Positions 9,436 through 18,134 of a DNA stretch of 64,000 nucleotides are shown piece after piece. The first letter of the stretch is position 1; every line of letters begins with the position of its first letter. Origin of the DNA: Thermogutta terrifontis (GTDB lineage: Bacteria; Planctomycetota; Planctomycetia; Pirellulales; Thermoguttaceae); the NCBI RefSeq assembly GCF_002277955.1, contig NZ_CP018477.1, positions 1,426,001-1,490,000 on the forward strand, in the 5' to 3' direction. The notes beneath the pieces are model-generated. The model ran no database searches. It saw nothing but the letters and a program-made list of their open reading frames with translations, and was not told the origin of the DNA. The translations under genes and the position numbers were made by a program.

Positions 9436-10701
9436 ATGCAACCGACAAATAAACGCACAGCGTGGGTTTGCACGCTCGTGGCAATTGGCGTGCTCGGCGG
9501 GCTGGGGGTGGAGAGAGTTCCGGCACGCGACTGGTATGTGGCCGTGGATGGCCGCCCGCAAAATTCGGGAACTCGCGAATCGCCGTGGGATCTGGAGTCG
9601 GCACTCGGCGGCCGGCAAAAGATTGAGCCGGGCGACACGCTCTGGATATCGGGTGGTACCTACCGCTTTCCCGATCGTTCGCTCAACAGTCCGGGATTCA
9701 CCGTTCGGTTGACTGGTGAACCGAATAGACCGATTCACGTCCGTGCGGTGCGGGGGGAACGCGTCACGATCGACGGCGGCTTAAGCGTGGTTAGCCCCAG
9801 CGATTATGTGTGGATTTGGGATCTGGAAATCCTGGTCTCGGAAAACTTCACGATGAGCCGGGAACTGGATGAACCGGGTTCGCATCCGCAAAGCTACGGC
9901 CGACCATGGGGTGGGCTTAATATTCATGCGGGAAAAGGCTGCAAGTATATCAACCTCGTCATTCATGACAATGCCCAGGGAGTCAGTTTCTGGCGCGGAG
10001 CCACCGATAGCGAGTTGCACGGCTGCATCATCTTCGACAACGGATGGAAAGCGCCGGATCGGGGTCATGGGCACGCAATTTACACCCAGAATGAAAACGG
10101 CGTCAAAATCATTTCCGATTGCATCATGACCGGCGGGTTTGGATACACGATGCATGCTTACGGTTCGGAGCGGGCGTTCGTGGACCACTACCTGGTGCAG
10201 GGAAATATCGCCTACAATGGCGGGACCTTCCTCATCGGTGGCGGTCGGCCCAGCCGCGATATTCGAGTACTGGAGAATTTCTTTTACAACGTCAATCTGC
10301 AGCTGGGCTATTCTGCCCCATTTAACGAAGATTGTGAGGTTCGCAATAATATCCTCGTTAACGGCAGCCTGGCAATCAATCGTTTTCGCCAAGTCATTCA
10401 GGAAGGCAATCTCATCATTCCACCTGGGGCACCGCGACCCAACGAACCAGCCCGCGTCGTCCTTCGCCGAAATCGGTATGATCCCACACGGGCCCACGTC
10501 CTCGTGTTCAACTGGAAGAAAAACCCCACCGTGGATGTATCACTGGACGGTTTTGCAACCCCAGGAATGATCTATCGTTTTATGGAACCGCGAGATGTGT
10601 ATGGGCGTCCCGTTTTGGAAGGCCGGTACACAGGTCAACCGGTACAGGTACCGATGCAGGGAGAATTCGGCGTCTGGGTGGTCTTTGTACAACAACCCTG
10701 A
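9436..10701 (+). CDS. Exported right-handed parallel beta-helix protein
   Basis: A 421-residue protein from ATG 9436, preceded by GGAGGTG at 9421. The signal peptide has the hydrophobic core LVAIGVLGGLGV. Mature residues begin with RDWYVAVDGRPQNSGT, the usual opening of planctomycete beta-helix proteins of the polysaccharide lyase or DUF1565 kind. It continues through many short coils rich in N, G, I and D, for example GKGCKYINLVIHDNAQGV and SDCIMTGGFGY. This architecture is shared by pectate-lyase-like enzymes and surface adhesins. No catalytic set can be assigned with confidence. It follows the propeller gene closely and may form an operon with it. Confidence 0.82.
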   Translation: MQPTNKRTAWVCTLVAIGVLGGLGVERVPARDWYVAVDGRPQNSGTRESPWDLESALGGRQKIEPGDTLWISGGTYRFPDRSLNSPGFTVRLTGEPNRPIHVRAVRGERVTIDGGLSVVSPSDYVWIWDLEILVSENFTMSRELDEPGSHPQSYGRPWGGLNIHAGKGCKYINLVIHDNAQGVSFWRGATDSELHGCIIFDNGWKAPDRGHGHAIYTQNENGVKIISDCIMTGGFGYTMHAYGSERAFVDHYLVQGNIAYNGGTFLIGGGRPSRDIRVLENFFYNVNLQLGYSAPFNEDCEVRNNILVNGSLAINRFRQVIQEGNLIIPPGAPRPNEPARVVLRRNRYDPTRAHVLVFNWKKNPTVDVSLDGFATPGMIYRFMEPRDVYGRPVLEGRYTGQPVQVPMQGEFGVWVVFVQQP

Positions 10702-10753
10702 GTTGTGGCGGTTGCACACTGGAGCAACAGTTCCGCGATGGCACCCCTGACCG

Positions 10754-11431
10754 TTATTCCAGCTGTGCCAGCTCTTCGAGTTTTTTCATATTGATGATTT
10801 CCAATTCGTTGCGGGAGAGGTGTTTGATCGCTCCCACCAACTCCAGCCGACGGAGGACCCGGGAAAAGGTTTCACTTGTGAGGTCAAGCTGGGCAGCGAG
10901 GTGCCGTTTGAGCGTCGGTAACCGAACTTTCTGATGATCGCGGTGTGATTTTTCGAGGAGCAGCCTCGCAACCCGGCCTGCCGCGTCGCGGAGTGTCAGG
11001 TCTTCCACGAGATCCACCAGGCGCCTCACCCAAAGGCAAAGGCTGAGAAGTAATTGCCGGCAGAGTTCGTGGTCTTCCGCGATCAGCTTTTGCAGGGGTT
11101 CGAGTGGAAGAAGTACGCAGGTGGTGGGCGATACAGCTTCAGCACAGGCAGGACACGGAAAATTGCCGATGGCGGCCACCTCCGCAAACGTTTCTCCAGG
11201 GCCAACCAGGTGTAACACCCGCTCTCGCCCCTGGGGTGTGCGCTTGAAGATCCGCACCAGGCCGGTGCCCACCACGTACATCCCTGGGCAAAGCTCGTTC
11301 TGCCGAAAGATGGTTTGTCCGCTGCGAAATTTCACTACACGGGAAATGGCAAACAGCCGTCGAAAGGCCGTTTCGTTGACATCCGCGAAAAACGGGCAAT
11401 TTTCCAGAATCTCTACCGCTGAAGGTGACAT
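10754..11431 (-). CDS. Crp/Fnr-family transcriptional regulator, probably controlling the Hcp/Nrf genes
   Basis: A 225-residue regulator from ATG 11431, with AAGG four bases upstream. The longer start at 11500 would put the FNR-type box inside the coding region and has no ribosome site, so it was rejected. The N-terminal cyclic-nucleotide-type barrel contains RSGQTIFRQ and GETFAEVAA. A dimer helix follows, then a winged helix with recognition helix LTSETFSRVLRRL. The E-x2-S-R pattern there equals the FNR residues that read TTGAT. The N-terminal four-cysteine cluster of FNR is missing. Instead there is a local cluster FPCPACAEAVSPTTC in the sensor domain. Divergent from hcp with the box between them, so it is likely a DNR-like nitric oxide or redox regulator. 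Confidence 0.88.
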   Translation of the reverse strand: MSPSAVEILENCPFFADVNETAFRRLFAISRVVKFRSGQTIFRQNELCPGMYVVGTGLVRIFKRTPQGRERVLHLVGPGETFAEVAAIGNFPCPACAEAVSPTTCVLLPLEPLQKLIAEDHELCRQLLLSLCLWVRRLVDLVEDLTLRDAAGRVARLLLEKSHRDHQKVRLPTLKRHLAAQLDLTSETFSRVLRRLELVGAIKHLSRNELEIINMKKLEELAQLE

Positions 11432-11486
11432 GATGCCTTGCCGGGCTAGGTGGCTGGTTGAACTCTCAAATAATTTTTGGCCGGAC

Positions 11487-11528
11487 TTGATCTGCGTCAA
11501 AATCTCAAAACATCCTGGCCCGTATTAT
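11487..11528 (+). promoter_or_regulatory. FNR/DNR-type operator and class II promoter of hcp
   Basis: TTGATCTGCGTCAA at 11487-11500 is one base from the FNR consensus TTGAT-N4-ATCAA. A -10 element TATTAT lies at 11523-11528. The centre of the box (11493.5) is 41.5 bases before the start site predicted from that -10 (about 11535), the class II FNR geometry. The hcp ribosome site AAGGAGGAG follows at about 11612. Confidence 0.72.
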
Positions 11529-11627
11529 AGCGTTGGATGGCCAATCAACGGGATTGGCCTGCGAATGAAAAAGCGAGCGCAAAGGAAGTTTCTGAGCTTT
11601 TGGACGCTGCATAAGGAGGAGTTGTCT

Positions 11628-12977
11628 ATGTTCTGCAACCAATGTGAACAGACCTCGAATTGCACCGGATGTGTTATCAGCCCGGGTGTTTGTGGCAAGA
11701 ACGAGGATGTGCAATCCCTTCAGGAAACACTCCTTTATGGTGTGAAAGGGATGGCTGCGTACGCCCATCATGCCCGGCGATTGGGCATGGTCGACGAAGA
11801 GGTGGACGCCTTCATCGAGAATGCCCTCTTTGCCACGATGACCAACGTAAACTTCGATTTAGACAGCCTGTTTGAGCTGGTTCTCGAATGTGGCCGCCAC
11901 AATCTCCGCGTTATGGAGATGCTCGACGAGGGCCACGTTCGTCGCTACGGTCAGCCCAGTCCCACGACAGTCAAAGAGGGAACGCAGGCGGGACCAGGCA
12001 TCCTCGTGACGGGACATGACCTCCGCGATTTGGAAGAGCTTCTCAAGCAGTGCGAGGGCACTCCCATTAAGGTGTACACGCACGGGGAAATGCTCCCCGC
12101 CCACATGTATCCCAAACTTCGTGAACATCCCAATCTGGCCGGGCATTATGGGGGCGCCTGGCAGAAGCAACGTCGAGAATTCGAGGAATTCTCTGGGCCT
12201 ATTGTCGCCACCACCAATTGCATCCTTATCCCGAAAGACAGTTACAAGGACCGGGTGTTCACCACTCGGGTGACAGCCGTTCCTGGCGGTACCCGCCTGA
12301 AAGACGGCGATTTTTCCCCGGTGATCAAAAAAGCCCTGGAATGCCCGCCCTTGCCGGAGAATATCCACCGTGAAAGCACCGTTGGGTTCCATCACAGCGT
12401 GATCCTGTCGCTGGCCGACCAGATCGTCCAGGCCGTCAAGGAAGGCAAAGTCCGTCACTTCTTCGTCATCGGTGGTTGCGACGGCGCGGAAATCGGGCGG
12501 AACTACTTCAGCGATTACGCGCGGGCGACACCGCCCGATTCCTTCATCCTGACGTTGGGGTGTGGGAAGTACCGGATTCGAGATTATGATTACGGCACCC
12601 TGCTTGGTTTGCCCAGGCTTCTGGATATGGGCCAGTGCAACAACGCCTATGGGGCCATCAAGGTCGCTTTGGGACTGGCAGAGGCCCTGGGATGCTCTGT
12701 CAACGATCTGCCGCTCACTCTGGTGGTATCGTGGTTCGAACAGAAAGCTGTCGCGGTGCTGCTGACACTTCTGTACCTGGGGGTAAAGGGGATTACCATC
12801 GGTCCCAAACCGCCAGCTTTCATCACACCAAACGTGTTTAAGATCCTCCAGGAGAAATACGACCTGCGGCTGATCGGGCAGACGGCGGAAGACGATCTGC
12901 GGCGCGTCCTGGCGGTACGGGGCTCTGACGCCGCAGACACCCCCTCGGTCTCGCCCAAGGCCAACATCGCTGGCTGA
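11628..12977 (+). CDS. hcp: Hybrid cluster protein (hydroxylamine reductase), short class III form
   Basis: A 449-residue iron-sulfur protein from ATG 11628, which has AAGGAGGAG upstream; the in-frame extension back to 11121 overlaps the regulator and is not Hcp-like. The N-terminal cluster ligands are Cys3, Cys6, Cys15 and Cys22 in CNQCEQTSNCTGC and GVCGK. Hybrid-cluster ligands are all present: the histidine in TGHDLRD, glutamate in THGEMLP, cysteines in TTNCILIP, IGGCDGAE, TLGCGKY and MGQCNNAY, and E/K in SWFEQKAV. It is about 100 residues shorter than the E. coli protein, as in class III forms, which lack one helical bundle. Hcp handles nitric oxide or hydroxylamine arising during nitrite reduction. 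It lies upstream of nrfHA. Confidence 0.95.
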   Translation: MFCNQCEQTSNCTGCVISPGVCGKNEDVQSLQETLLYGVKGMAAYAHHARRLGMVDEEVDAFIENALFATMTNVNFDLDSLFELVLECGRHNLRVMEMLDEGHVRRYGQPSPTTVKEGTQAGPGILVTGHDLRDLEELLKQCEGTPIKVYTHGEMLPAHMYPKLREHPNLAGHYGGAWQKQRREFEEFSGPIVATTNCILIPKDSYKDRVFTTRVTAVPGGTRLKDGDFSPVIKKALECPPLPENIHRESTVGFHHSVILSLADQIVQAVKEGKVRHFFVIGGCDGAEIGRNYFSDYARATPPDSFILTLGCGKYRIRDYDYGTLLGLPRLLDMGQCNNAYGAIKVALGLAEALGCSVNDLPLTLVVSWFEQKAVAVLLTLLYLGVKGITIGPKPPAFITPNVFKILQEKYDLRLIGQTAEDDLRRVLAVRGSDAADTPSVSPKANIAG

Positions 12978-13014
12978 TCACTGCCCGTGAATGAAGAGTG
13001 GACGGCCATGTGGA

Positions 13015-13061
13015 ACGCAAAGGCGGTAGGGAACCTGCAAGTTCCCTACCGCGTCTTGCGT
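13015..13061 (+). terminator. Large hairpin after hcp
   Basis: A perfect 12-bp stem (13023-13034 with 13041-13052) with a six-base loop CTGCAA, extended by a second paired block ACGCAA/TTGCGT. There is no T-run, so it may be a factor-assisted terminator or a transcript-stabilising structure between hcp and nrfH. Confidence 0.55.
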
Positions 13062-13160
13062 GTCGATTGATTCCCTGATGATTCGGGTGTCGTACATTAG
13101 GAAAGTTTTTGAAAGGTGTTGCAACCAAGCGACCGATTCGGGGATTTGCGAAACCATTCT

Positions 13161-13201
13161 TGCAAGTACCTTGCACGTGATGGAGTTATCCGTGTTATAA
13201 T
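13161..13201 (+). promoter_or_regulatory. Probable nrfHA promoter with overlapping small palindrome
   Basis: A perfect -10 TATAAT at 13196-13201 is preceded by TTGCAC at 13171-13176 with a long 19-base spacer. The -35 overlaps a palindrome TGCAAG-TAC-CTTGCA at 13161-13175, a possible operator. No good FNR-type box is present. A second TATAAT at 13239-13244 lies very close to the start codon. Confidence 0.5.
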
Positions 13202-13261
13202 TTGGCGAATGCAGTTCTGAGATGTTATTTTAGCTATGTATAATTCATCTACTCGGTAAAG

Positions 13262-13918
13262 ATGAAAGACTCATCTGACATGGGCCCCGGTATGCTTAAA
13301 GCCGGCACACAAAAGCGGCTGTGGGATTTTCTATCACTTGGTTGGCTTCCCACTTCCGTGCGTTTGCTCGTGTTTGGAAGTTGGGGGATCTGCCTGGGGT
13401 TGGCCGCGCTGGTGGCCCATATTTCGCGTGCTCCCTCCTATTTGAGCGATGATCCCGAGGTGTGCGTCAACTGTCATGTGATGCGTCCTGAATACGTGAG
13501 CTGGCGTCACAGCAGTCACGCGGAGGTGGCCCACTGTAATGATTGCCATGTTCCTCAGGATTCATTTTGGCGGCACTGGTTGTTCAAGGCGCGAGATGGT
13601 CTCTGGCATGCCACCGTGTTCACCATGCGCTGGGAGCCACAGGTGATCAAGTTGTCCAAGAGAGCAGAGCCGGTTGTGGAGCAGAACTGTCGGCGCTGTC
13701 ATGAAGCGCTGATCAGTTTCACGTCGCTTCGCGAGCATGCCCCGGGTGATCTCCGCTGCTGGGATTGTCACACAGAGGTGCCCCACGGTTCAGTACGGGG
13801 TCTGGCGACCACACCCGGTTACCTTGATCCCAGCCTGCCGCCGGTGGGGCCCAACACAGTGGGACCCCGAATCGGCGGGCGCGAGCCCCGGGCTTCTGGC
13901 GAGGGCGCCGGTCGGTAA
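13262..13918 (+). CDS. nrfH: Cytochrome c nitrite reductase membrane subunit NrfH
   Basis: A 218-residue membrane-anchored tetrahaem cytochrome c of the NapC/NirT family, which passes electrons from menaquinol to NrfA. One transmembrane helix spans about residues 33-53 (VRLLVFGSWGICLGLAALV). Four haem-binding CxxCH motifs follow at Cys68 (CVNCH), Cys92 (CNDCH), Cys143 (CRRCH) and Cys166 (CWDCH). The C-terminal 40 residues are proline- and glycine-rich. It is longer than the about 160 residues of the Desulfovibrio protein, mostly because of this tail and the N-terminus. There is no clear ribosome site before ATG 13262; starts at 13280 or 13292 are also possible. nrfA begins 82 bases later, forming the usual nrfHA operon. 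Confidence 0.94.
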   Translation: MKDSSDMGPGMLKAGTQKRLWDFLSLGWLPTSVRLLVFGSWGICLGLAALVAHISRAPSYLSDDPEVCVNCHVMRPEYVSWRHSSHAEVAHCNDCHVPQDSFWRHWLFKARDGLWHATVFTMRWEPQVIKLSKRAEPVVEQNCRRCHEALISFTSLREHAPGDLRCWDCHTEVPHGSVRGLATTPGYLDPSLPPVGPNTVGPRIGGREPRASGEGAGR

Positions 13919-14000
13919 TACGCCTGGGTCAATTGTCACGCTCTTTTGGGGAATGCGCACTTTGAAGATTCTTTGAAGATTTGGAAAAGAGGTGGAAACA

Positions 14001-15458
14001 ATGGATCAATCGCACAACACTTCACAGGGAAAGCAATGGGCTTGGGTAGGATGGGTGCTTTTTGGAGTCGCGTTGATCGTTACATTTGGCCTCGGGCTGT
14101 TAGCGTCCTCGATCCTCACCCGACGTCGGGAAGCCCTGCCGCCCCAACCCGTGCATCCCATTGCCAGATGGGAGTCAGACAGCAGCAAGTGGGCGGCCAA
14201 TTTCCCCCGGGAATATGACCGCTACCGTCGGATGATGGACGATACCACCCGAACGAAATACGGCGGAGCATTTCCTCGTGATTATTTGGAAGAAACACCA
14301 GCCAACGTGATTCTCTTCGCGGGGTACGCTTTTGCCAAGGACTACCGGCAGGCACGGGGCCATGTGTATGCCGTGGAGGATGTGACGCACACCAAACGGG
14401 TCAACGAAAAAACACCAGCCACCTGCTGGACCTGCAAGAGTACGGATGTCCCTCGGCTGCTGGCCCAGATGTCACCCGCCGACTTCTACAAGCAGCCTTT
14501 TGCGGCATTCAAGAGTGAGATCACCCACCCCATCGGCTGCCTGGACTGTCATGATCCCACGGACATGCGGTTGGTGATCACGAGGCCGGCACTTCGTGAA
14601 GCCCTGCAAAGACAGGGCCGTGATCCCGACAAGCTTTCGCACCAGGAAATGCGGACGATGGTGTGTGCCCAATGCCATGTGGAGTACTACTTCAAAGGCG
14701 ATGGAAAGTACCTCACATTTCCGTGGGATAAGGGCACGTCCATTGAGCAGATTGAAAGCTACTACGAGGAGGCTGATTTCAGTGATTGGACGCATGCCGT
14801 CAGTCACGCTCCCATGGTGAAAATGCAGCATCCGGATTTCGAAATATATTCCACGGGAATCCATGCCTACCGCAACGTCTCCTGTGCCGACTGTCACATG
14901 CCGTACATGAGTGAGGGAGGCGTCAAATTCACGGACCATCACGTGCAGAGTCCGCTGCTCAATATCGCGAACTCGTGCGCTGTTTGTCACCGATGGAGCG
15001 AAGAGGAAATCCGCAATCGTGTGGAAAGCATCCAGGATAAAATTCACGAAGTCCGGGGACGGGTAGAACAGGCCCTCGTGGCGGCGCATTTCGATGTGGC
15101 GGCCGCCATGCAGGCAGAGGCCACCGACGAGGAACTGCAAACTCCGCGTCAGCTCATCCGTCGAGCGCAGCTCCGATGGGATTTTGTGGCGGCCAACAAC
15201 GGCATGGGATTTCACTCACCGGCGGAGTGCCTGCGGATCCTGGCTGCGGCCCTCGATCTCGCTGGGCAAGCCCGTTCCGAAGCTAGCCGAATTCTGGCCA
15301 AACACGGTATCACCGACCCCATCATCTATCCCGATGTGAGCACCAAGGAAAAAGCCCAGGCCGTGGAGCAACTGTTCGTCAAAGGAACTCCCCCCAATCT
15401 CTTGCCAAACAAGGTAGGCGGCGACCGCGCTTCCGCTGCCCTCACAGCCGGGCCGTGA
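14001..15458 (+). CDS. nrfA: Ammonia-forming cytochrome c nitrite reductase NrfA
   Basis: A 485-residue pentahaem enzyme that reduces nitrite to ammonium with six electrons outside the cytoplasmic membrane. Start at ATG 14001, six bases after AGGTGG; a GTG at 13992 would overlap that site. An uncleaved or signal-type helix spans about residues 15-37. The catalytic haem is bound by the diagnostic CWTCK (about residue 142). Four CxxCH motifs follow: CLDCH, CAQCH, CADCH and CAVCH. The segment QCHVEYYFKG carries the calcium and active-site tyrosine region, and STGIHAYRN supplies the catalytic histidine. All key residues are present. It pairs with nrfH and lies downstream of hcp, so the locus can both make ammonium and remove reactive by-products. 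Confidence 0.96.
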   Translation: MDQSHNTSQGKQWAWVGWVLFGVALIVTFGLGLLASSILTRRREALPPQPVHPIARWESDSSKWAANFPREYDRYRRMMDDTTRTKYGGAFPRDYLEETPANVILFAGYAFAKDYRQARGHVYAVEDVTHTKRVNEKTPATCWTCKSTDVPRLLAQMSPADFYKQPFAAFKSEITHPIGCLDCHDPTDMRLVITRPALREALQRQGRDPDKLSHQEMRTMVCAQCHVEYYFKGDGKYLTFPWDKGTSIEQIESYYEEADFSDWTHAVSHAPMVKMQHPDFEIYSTGIHAYRNVSCADCHMPYMSEGGVKFTDHHVQSPLLNIANSCAVCHRWSEEEIRNRVESIQDKIHEVRGRVEQALVAAHFDVAAAMQAEATDEELQTPRQLIRRAQLRWDFVAANNGMGFHSPAECLRILAAALDLAGQARSEASRILAKHGITDPIIYPDVSTKEKAQAVEQLFVKGTPPNLLPNKVGGDRASAALTAGP

Positions 15459-15513
15459 TGCCATTAAAAACGGGTGGCAAACCGCCGATGGCCAGTCATG
15501 CCGTTTTGCGTGA

Positions 15514-16341
15514 TTAGCGCCGCCGGGTACGCCTGATTCGTCGCGGCTTTGGGCGATGCGAACAGCGGGTACGGCCTTCTTCCAGAGGGTCGCGATCTTC
15601 TTCCGCCGAGAAAACTGGGGGAGGCAACCTGGCGGCTAATGCCGTGGCATCCTCGTCGGTCAAATCCTGCCGCGCATACCCGTAACCGCGGAAGATCGGC
15701 AGACCTTTCAACCGCGCGTAGATTTCCCTCCGTGTACGCCCCTCCGGCATGTCGGGCCAGGGACCCTCTTGGTCCTGGAAATGGAAGAAGTGGTCAACGA
15801 GTGGTCGAACGTATCGCCAGTAGGCGGGATTGTCCGTTTGAAGCACAAACAGCCCGCCGGGAACCAGTGCGCGGTGGACCAACGCCAGAAAAGCCGGTGT
15901 CAGCAACCGTCGGTGCTGCTTTTCCGGATCTTTATACGGTTGGGGATGATAAACGTGAATTTCTGTGACGCTGTGGGGAGCCACGTAATTTTCCAGAAAT
16001 TCATGGCCCCCACACACGAGAAAACGCACATTGGAGAGTCCCCGCTGATTGGCACGACGGGTCGCATAGCGGATCACCACCGGCAGGATGTCCAGTCCCA
16101 CATGGTTGAATTCGGGACGCCGTAAAGCACTGGCCAGGGTGAAACGTCCATTGCCACACCCAATGTCCAAAACAAGCGGTGCCTCCCGACCGAACACCGC
16201 TGACCAATCAATGGGGCCGGGCGGGGGAAGTCTCTTGATCGCTGTTTTGACCCACTGCTCCGGAGGAAGAATTCGACCGGGAATGGGAACACCGAACTCG
16301 TATTCGACGTCGCCTTCCCGGTAGTCTTTGGCACGTTTCAT
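15514..16341 (-). CDS. trmB: tRNA (guanine-N7-)-methyltransferase TrmB
   Basis: A 275-residue cytoplasmic SAM-dependent methyltransferase that makes m7G46 in tRNA. The SAM motif VLDIGCGNGRF is at about residues 56-66. The family motif near EIHVYHPQPYKD and the following K-x2-H-R-R-L-L segment match TrmB. The usual motif there is FPDPWPKK, so this is a divergent form. Compared with typical 210-240-residue TrmB it has about 45 extra N-terminal residues and a very basic C-terminal tail (HRPKPRRIRRTRRR) that may aid RNA binding. It is convergent with nrfA and divergent from chrA. Another RNA methyltransferase of the same fold is possible but less likely. Confidence 0.88.
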   Translation of the reverse strand: MKRAKDYREGDVEYEFGVPIPGRILPPEQWVKTAIKRLPPPGPIDWSAVFGREAPLVLDIGCGNGRFTLASALRRPEFNHVGLDILPVVIRYATRRANQRGLSNVRFLVCGGHEFLENYVAPHSVTEIHVYHPQPYKDPEKQHRRLLTPAFLALVHRALVPGGLFVLQTDNPAYWRYVRPLVDHFFHFQDQEGPWPDMPEGRTRREIYARLKGLPIFRGYGYARQDLTDEDATALAARLPPPVFSAEEDRDPLEEGRTRCSHRPKPRRIRRTRRR

Positions 16342-16502
16342 AGGATTCTCATGTATTGCGGCGGGCTTGGGCGGAACATAATGGAAGGAATAATCTCACT
16401 GCCTTCGAAGAAGTTACACGGGCGGGAACGCCTCTAATATTGTACACCGGCTCCAAATCCAAAGAGGTGGTTCAGCCATTTCCCGATCGTTCAGGTGCAA
16501 AA

Positions 16503-17669
16503 ATGCTCTTATGGCAATTGGCGGAAATTCTCTGGGTGTTCGCGCAGATCGGGTTGGTGAGTTTTGGCGGCCCGGCTGCCTCGATCGCCATCATGCAGCA
16601 AGCGATCGTGCAGCGGCGTCGCTGGTTGAGTGATGAGGAATTCATGGACTACGTGGGAGCGAGCTATCTCATTCCCGGCCCCATCGCCGTGCAACTATCC
16701 CTCCATCTGGGTTACCGTAGGGCGGGGCTCCCCGGCGCGCTGGCGGCGGTCTTGGGATTCGTCGTTCCTGCAGCGATGATCACCTGGGTTTGTGCAATCG
16801 TCTATGTGCGCAACCAGGGATTGCCCGCCCTGGAGGCCTGCCTCTCGGCCGTCCGACCGGTGATTCTCGCGATTATTCTCGTCTCCATCACGCAAATTGC
16901 GCAGGGAAGATTGCGACGACCGGCCAATCTCGCGATCCTGGCCGCCGTGGTCGTGGCTTACCTGCTGGGAGCCAATCCGTTTGCGATTCTCGTGGTGGGC
17001 GCATTTTTTGGTATGCTTCTCTTTCGCTTGATTCGACCGAAAAACGAAACTTCGCCACCCGGCAACCGGCCTTCTGAGGAACGCCCTCCCCACCGTAGTT
17101 TGCCTCTTCTGGGGCTTATGACGGCCGCCAGCGCATCCGGGCCAACAGCGCAGATGTCTGCATTCCAGCTCTTTCTGGTGTTTGCCAAGATAGGAGTTTT
17201 CCTTTACGGTGGTGGCAATGTCCTGGCGGCTTACCTGGCCTCTGAGTTCGTCAAAACAGGTATCCTGTCGCATCAACAATTACTGGATGCGTTGGCCGTC
17301 GGCCAGAGCACGCCCGGTCCGATTCTCACAGTTGCCACATTTCTGGGCTACGTGCTGGGAGGTCATATTGGAGCTGTAGCGGCCACAGCGGGTATCATTA
17401 CTCCGTGCGTGATGTTGGCCTCCGTTCTCCATCCCTACGTGCGGAAAGCCCGTTCGTACCGCTGGTCGGCCGATTTTCTGGATGCCTTGATCCTGGCAGT
17501 CATCGGTTTGATCCTGGGAGTGTGCGTGGACCTGGGACGCCAGGTTTTTACGCAGCCCACCGCAATCGCGCTGGGGTTGTTCGCCCTCTGGGCGGCGGCT
17601 GTTTGGAAGATTTCGCCGGTGCTACTGGTCTTCGCGGCTGCCCTCCTGGGGTTAATTTTGGGGGCATGA
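16503..17669 (+). CDS. chrA: Chromate-transporter family protein, two-domain (long) form
   Basis: A 388-residue integral membrane protein of the CHR family, which exports chromate by proton antiport in studied members. Two homologous halves are visible, each starting with the signature F-x-x-I-G-x-x-S/L-F/Y-G-G. Half 1 has FAQIGLVSFGGPAAS, then IPGPIAVQLSLHLGYR. Half 2 has FAKIGVFLYGGGNV, then GQSTPGPILTVATFLGY. About ten hydrophobic segments are seen, with a polar linker near residues 180-210. Start chosen at ATG 16503, where the conserved N-terminal amphipathic segment begins; the in-frame extension to 16356 is not family-like. Substrate in this organism is unproven. Confidence 0.9.
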   Translation: MLLWQLAEILWVFAQIGLVSFGGPAASIAIMQQAIVQRRRWLSDEEFMDYVGASYLIPGPIAVQLSLHLGYRRAGLPGALAAVLGFVVPAAMITWVCAIVYVRNQGLPALEACLSAVRPVILAIILVSITQIAQGRLRRPANLAILAAVVVAYLLGANPFAILVVGAFFGMLLFRLIRPKNETSPPGNRPSEERPPHRSLPLLGLMTAASASGPTAQMSAFQLFLVFAKIGVFLYGGGNVLAAYLASEFVKTGILSHQQLLDALAVGQSTPGPILTVATFLGYVLGGHIGAVAATAGIITPCVMLASVLHPYVRKARSYRWSADFLDALILAVIGLILGVCVDLGRQVFTQPTAIALGLFALWAAAVWKISPVLLVFAAALLGLILGA

Positions 17670-18134
17670 AACTGAGTTTTCACCACAAGTAACCAACCGT
17701 CTTGACCGTTCCGGGAGTCGCTCTCTGGAGTCGCCTCTCTCCCTACCTAATGAACTGCTGAAGGTTTTGAAGTTCGCCCAGCGTGGGCGCGGAAGGAGCA
17801 GACGACAGATCGACGCCATTCATCACTTGCTCCGACCGGCATGTGTTTCGACATGGGTCACGTGTTGTAGGAGCGATACATGAACTGCCTTTGCCGGGAC
17901 GTGATCGGCTGGCTCTCGCTTTCGACAGGGCAACGATCAACTCTTTCCGCACCCGAGACCCGAATTTTCACTCACTACGACCCTGAAACAGGGAGAATCT
18001 AAGGCTTGGCGTTGGCTTCCCGGAAGCAAAGCCCTGTGCCATAATGGTACGCGCATGAACGAAGTAAACAGCGAAGCCATTTTGCGACTCTTTGAGACAA
18101 ATACCCGTAGGACCGAGTTGAGGAGGCGTCCACC
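17670..18134. other. Intergenic region with one degraded palindromic repeat
   Basis: About 465 bases with no protein-like frame. A degenerate copy of the GTAGGGGC...GCCCCTAC palindrome is at 17867-17891. A short AT-rich stretch before 18135 probably carries the promoter of the DUF1080 gene, which has TTGAGGAGG as its ribosome site. Confidence 0.55.

Noticed and set aside
13171-13184. TTGCACGTGATGGA as a possible FNR box before nrfH
   Set aside because: Only about six of ten consensus positions agree, far weaker than the hcp box.
17743-17952. 69-codon minus frame before the DUF1080 gene
   Set aside because: It runs through a palindromic repeat copy and has no protein-like pattern.
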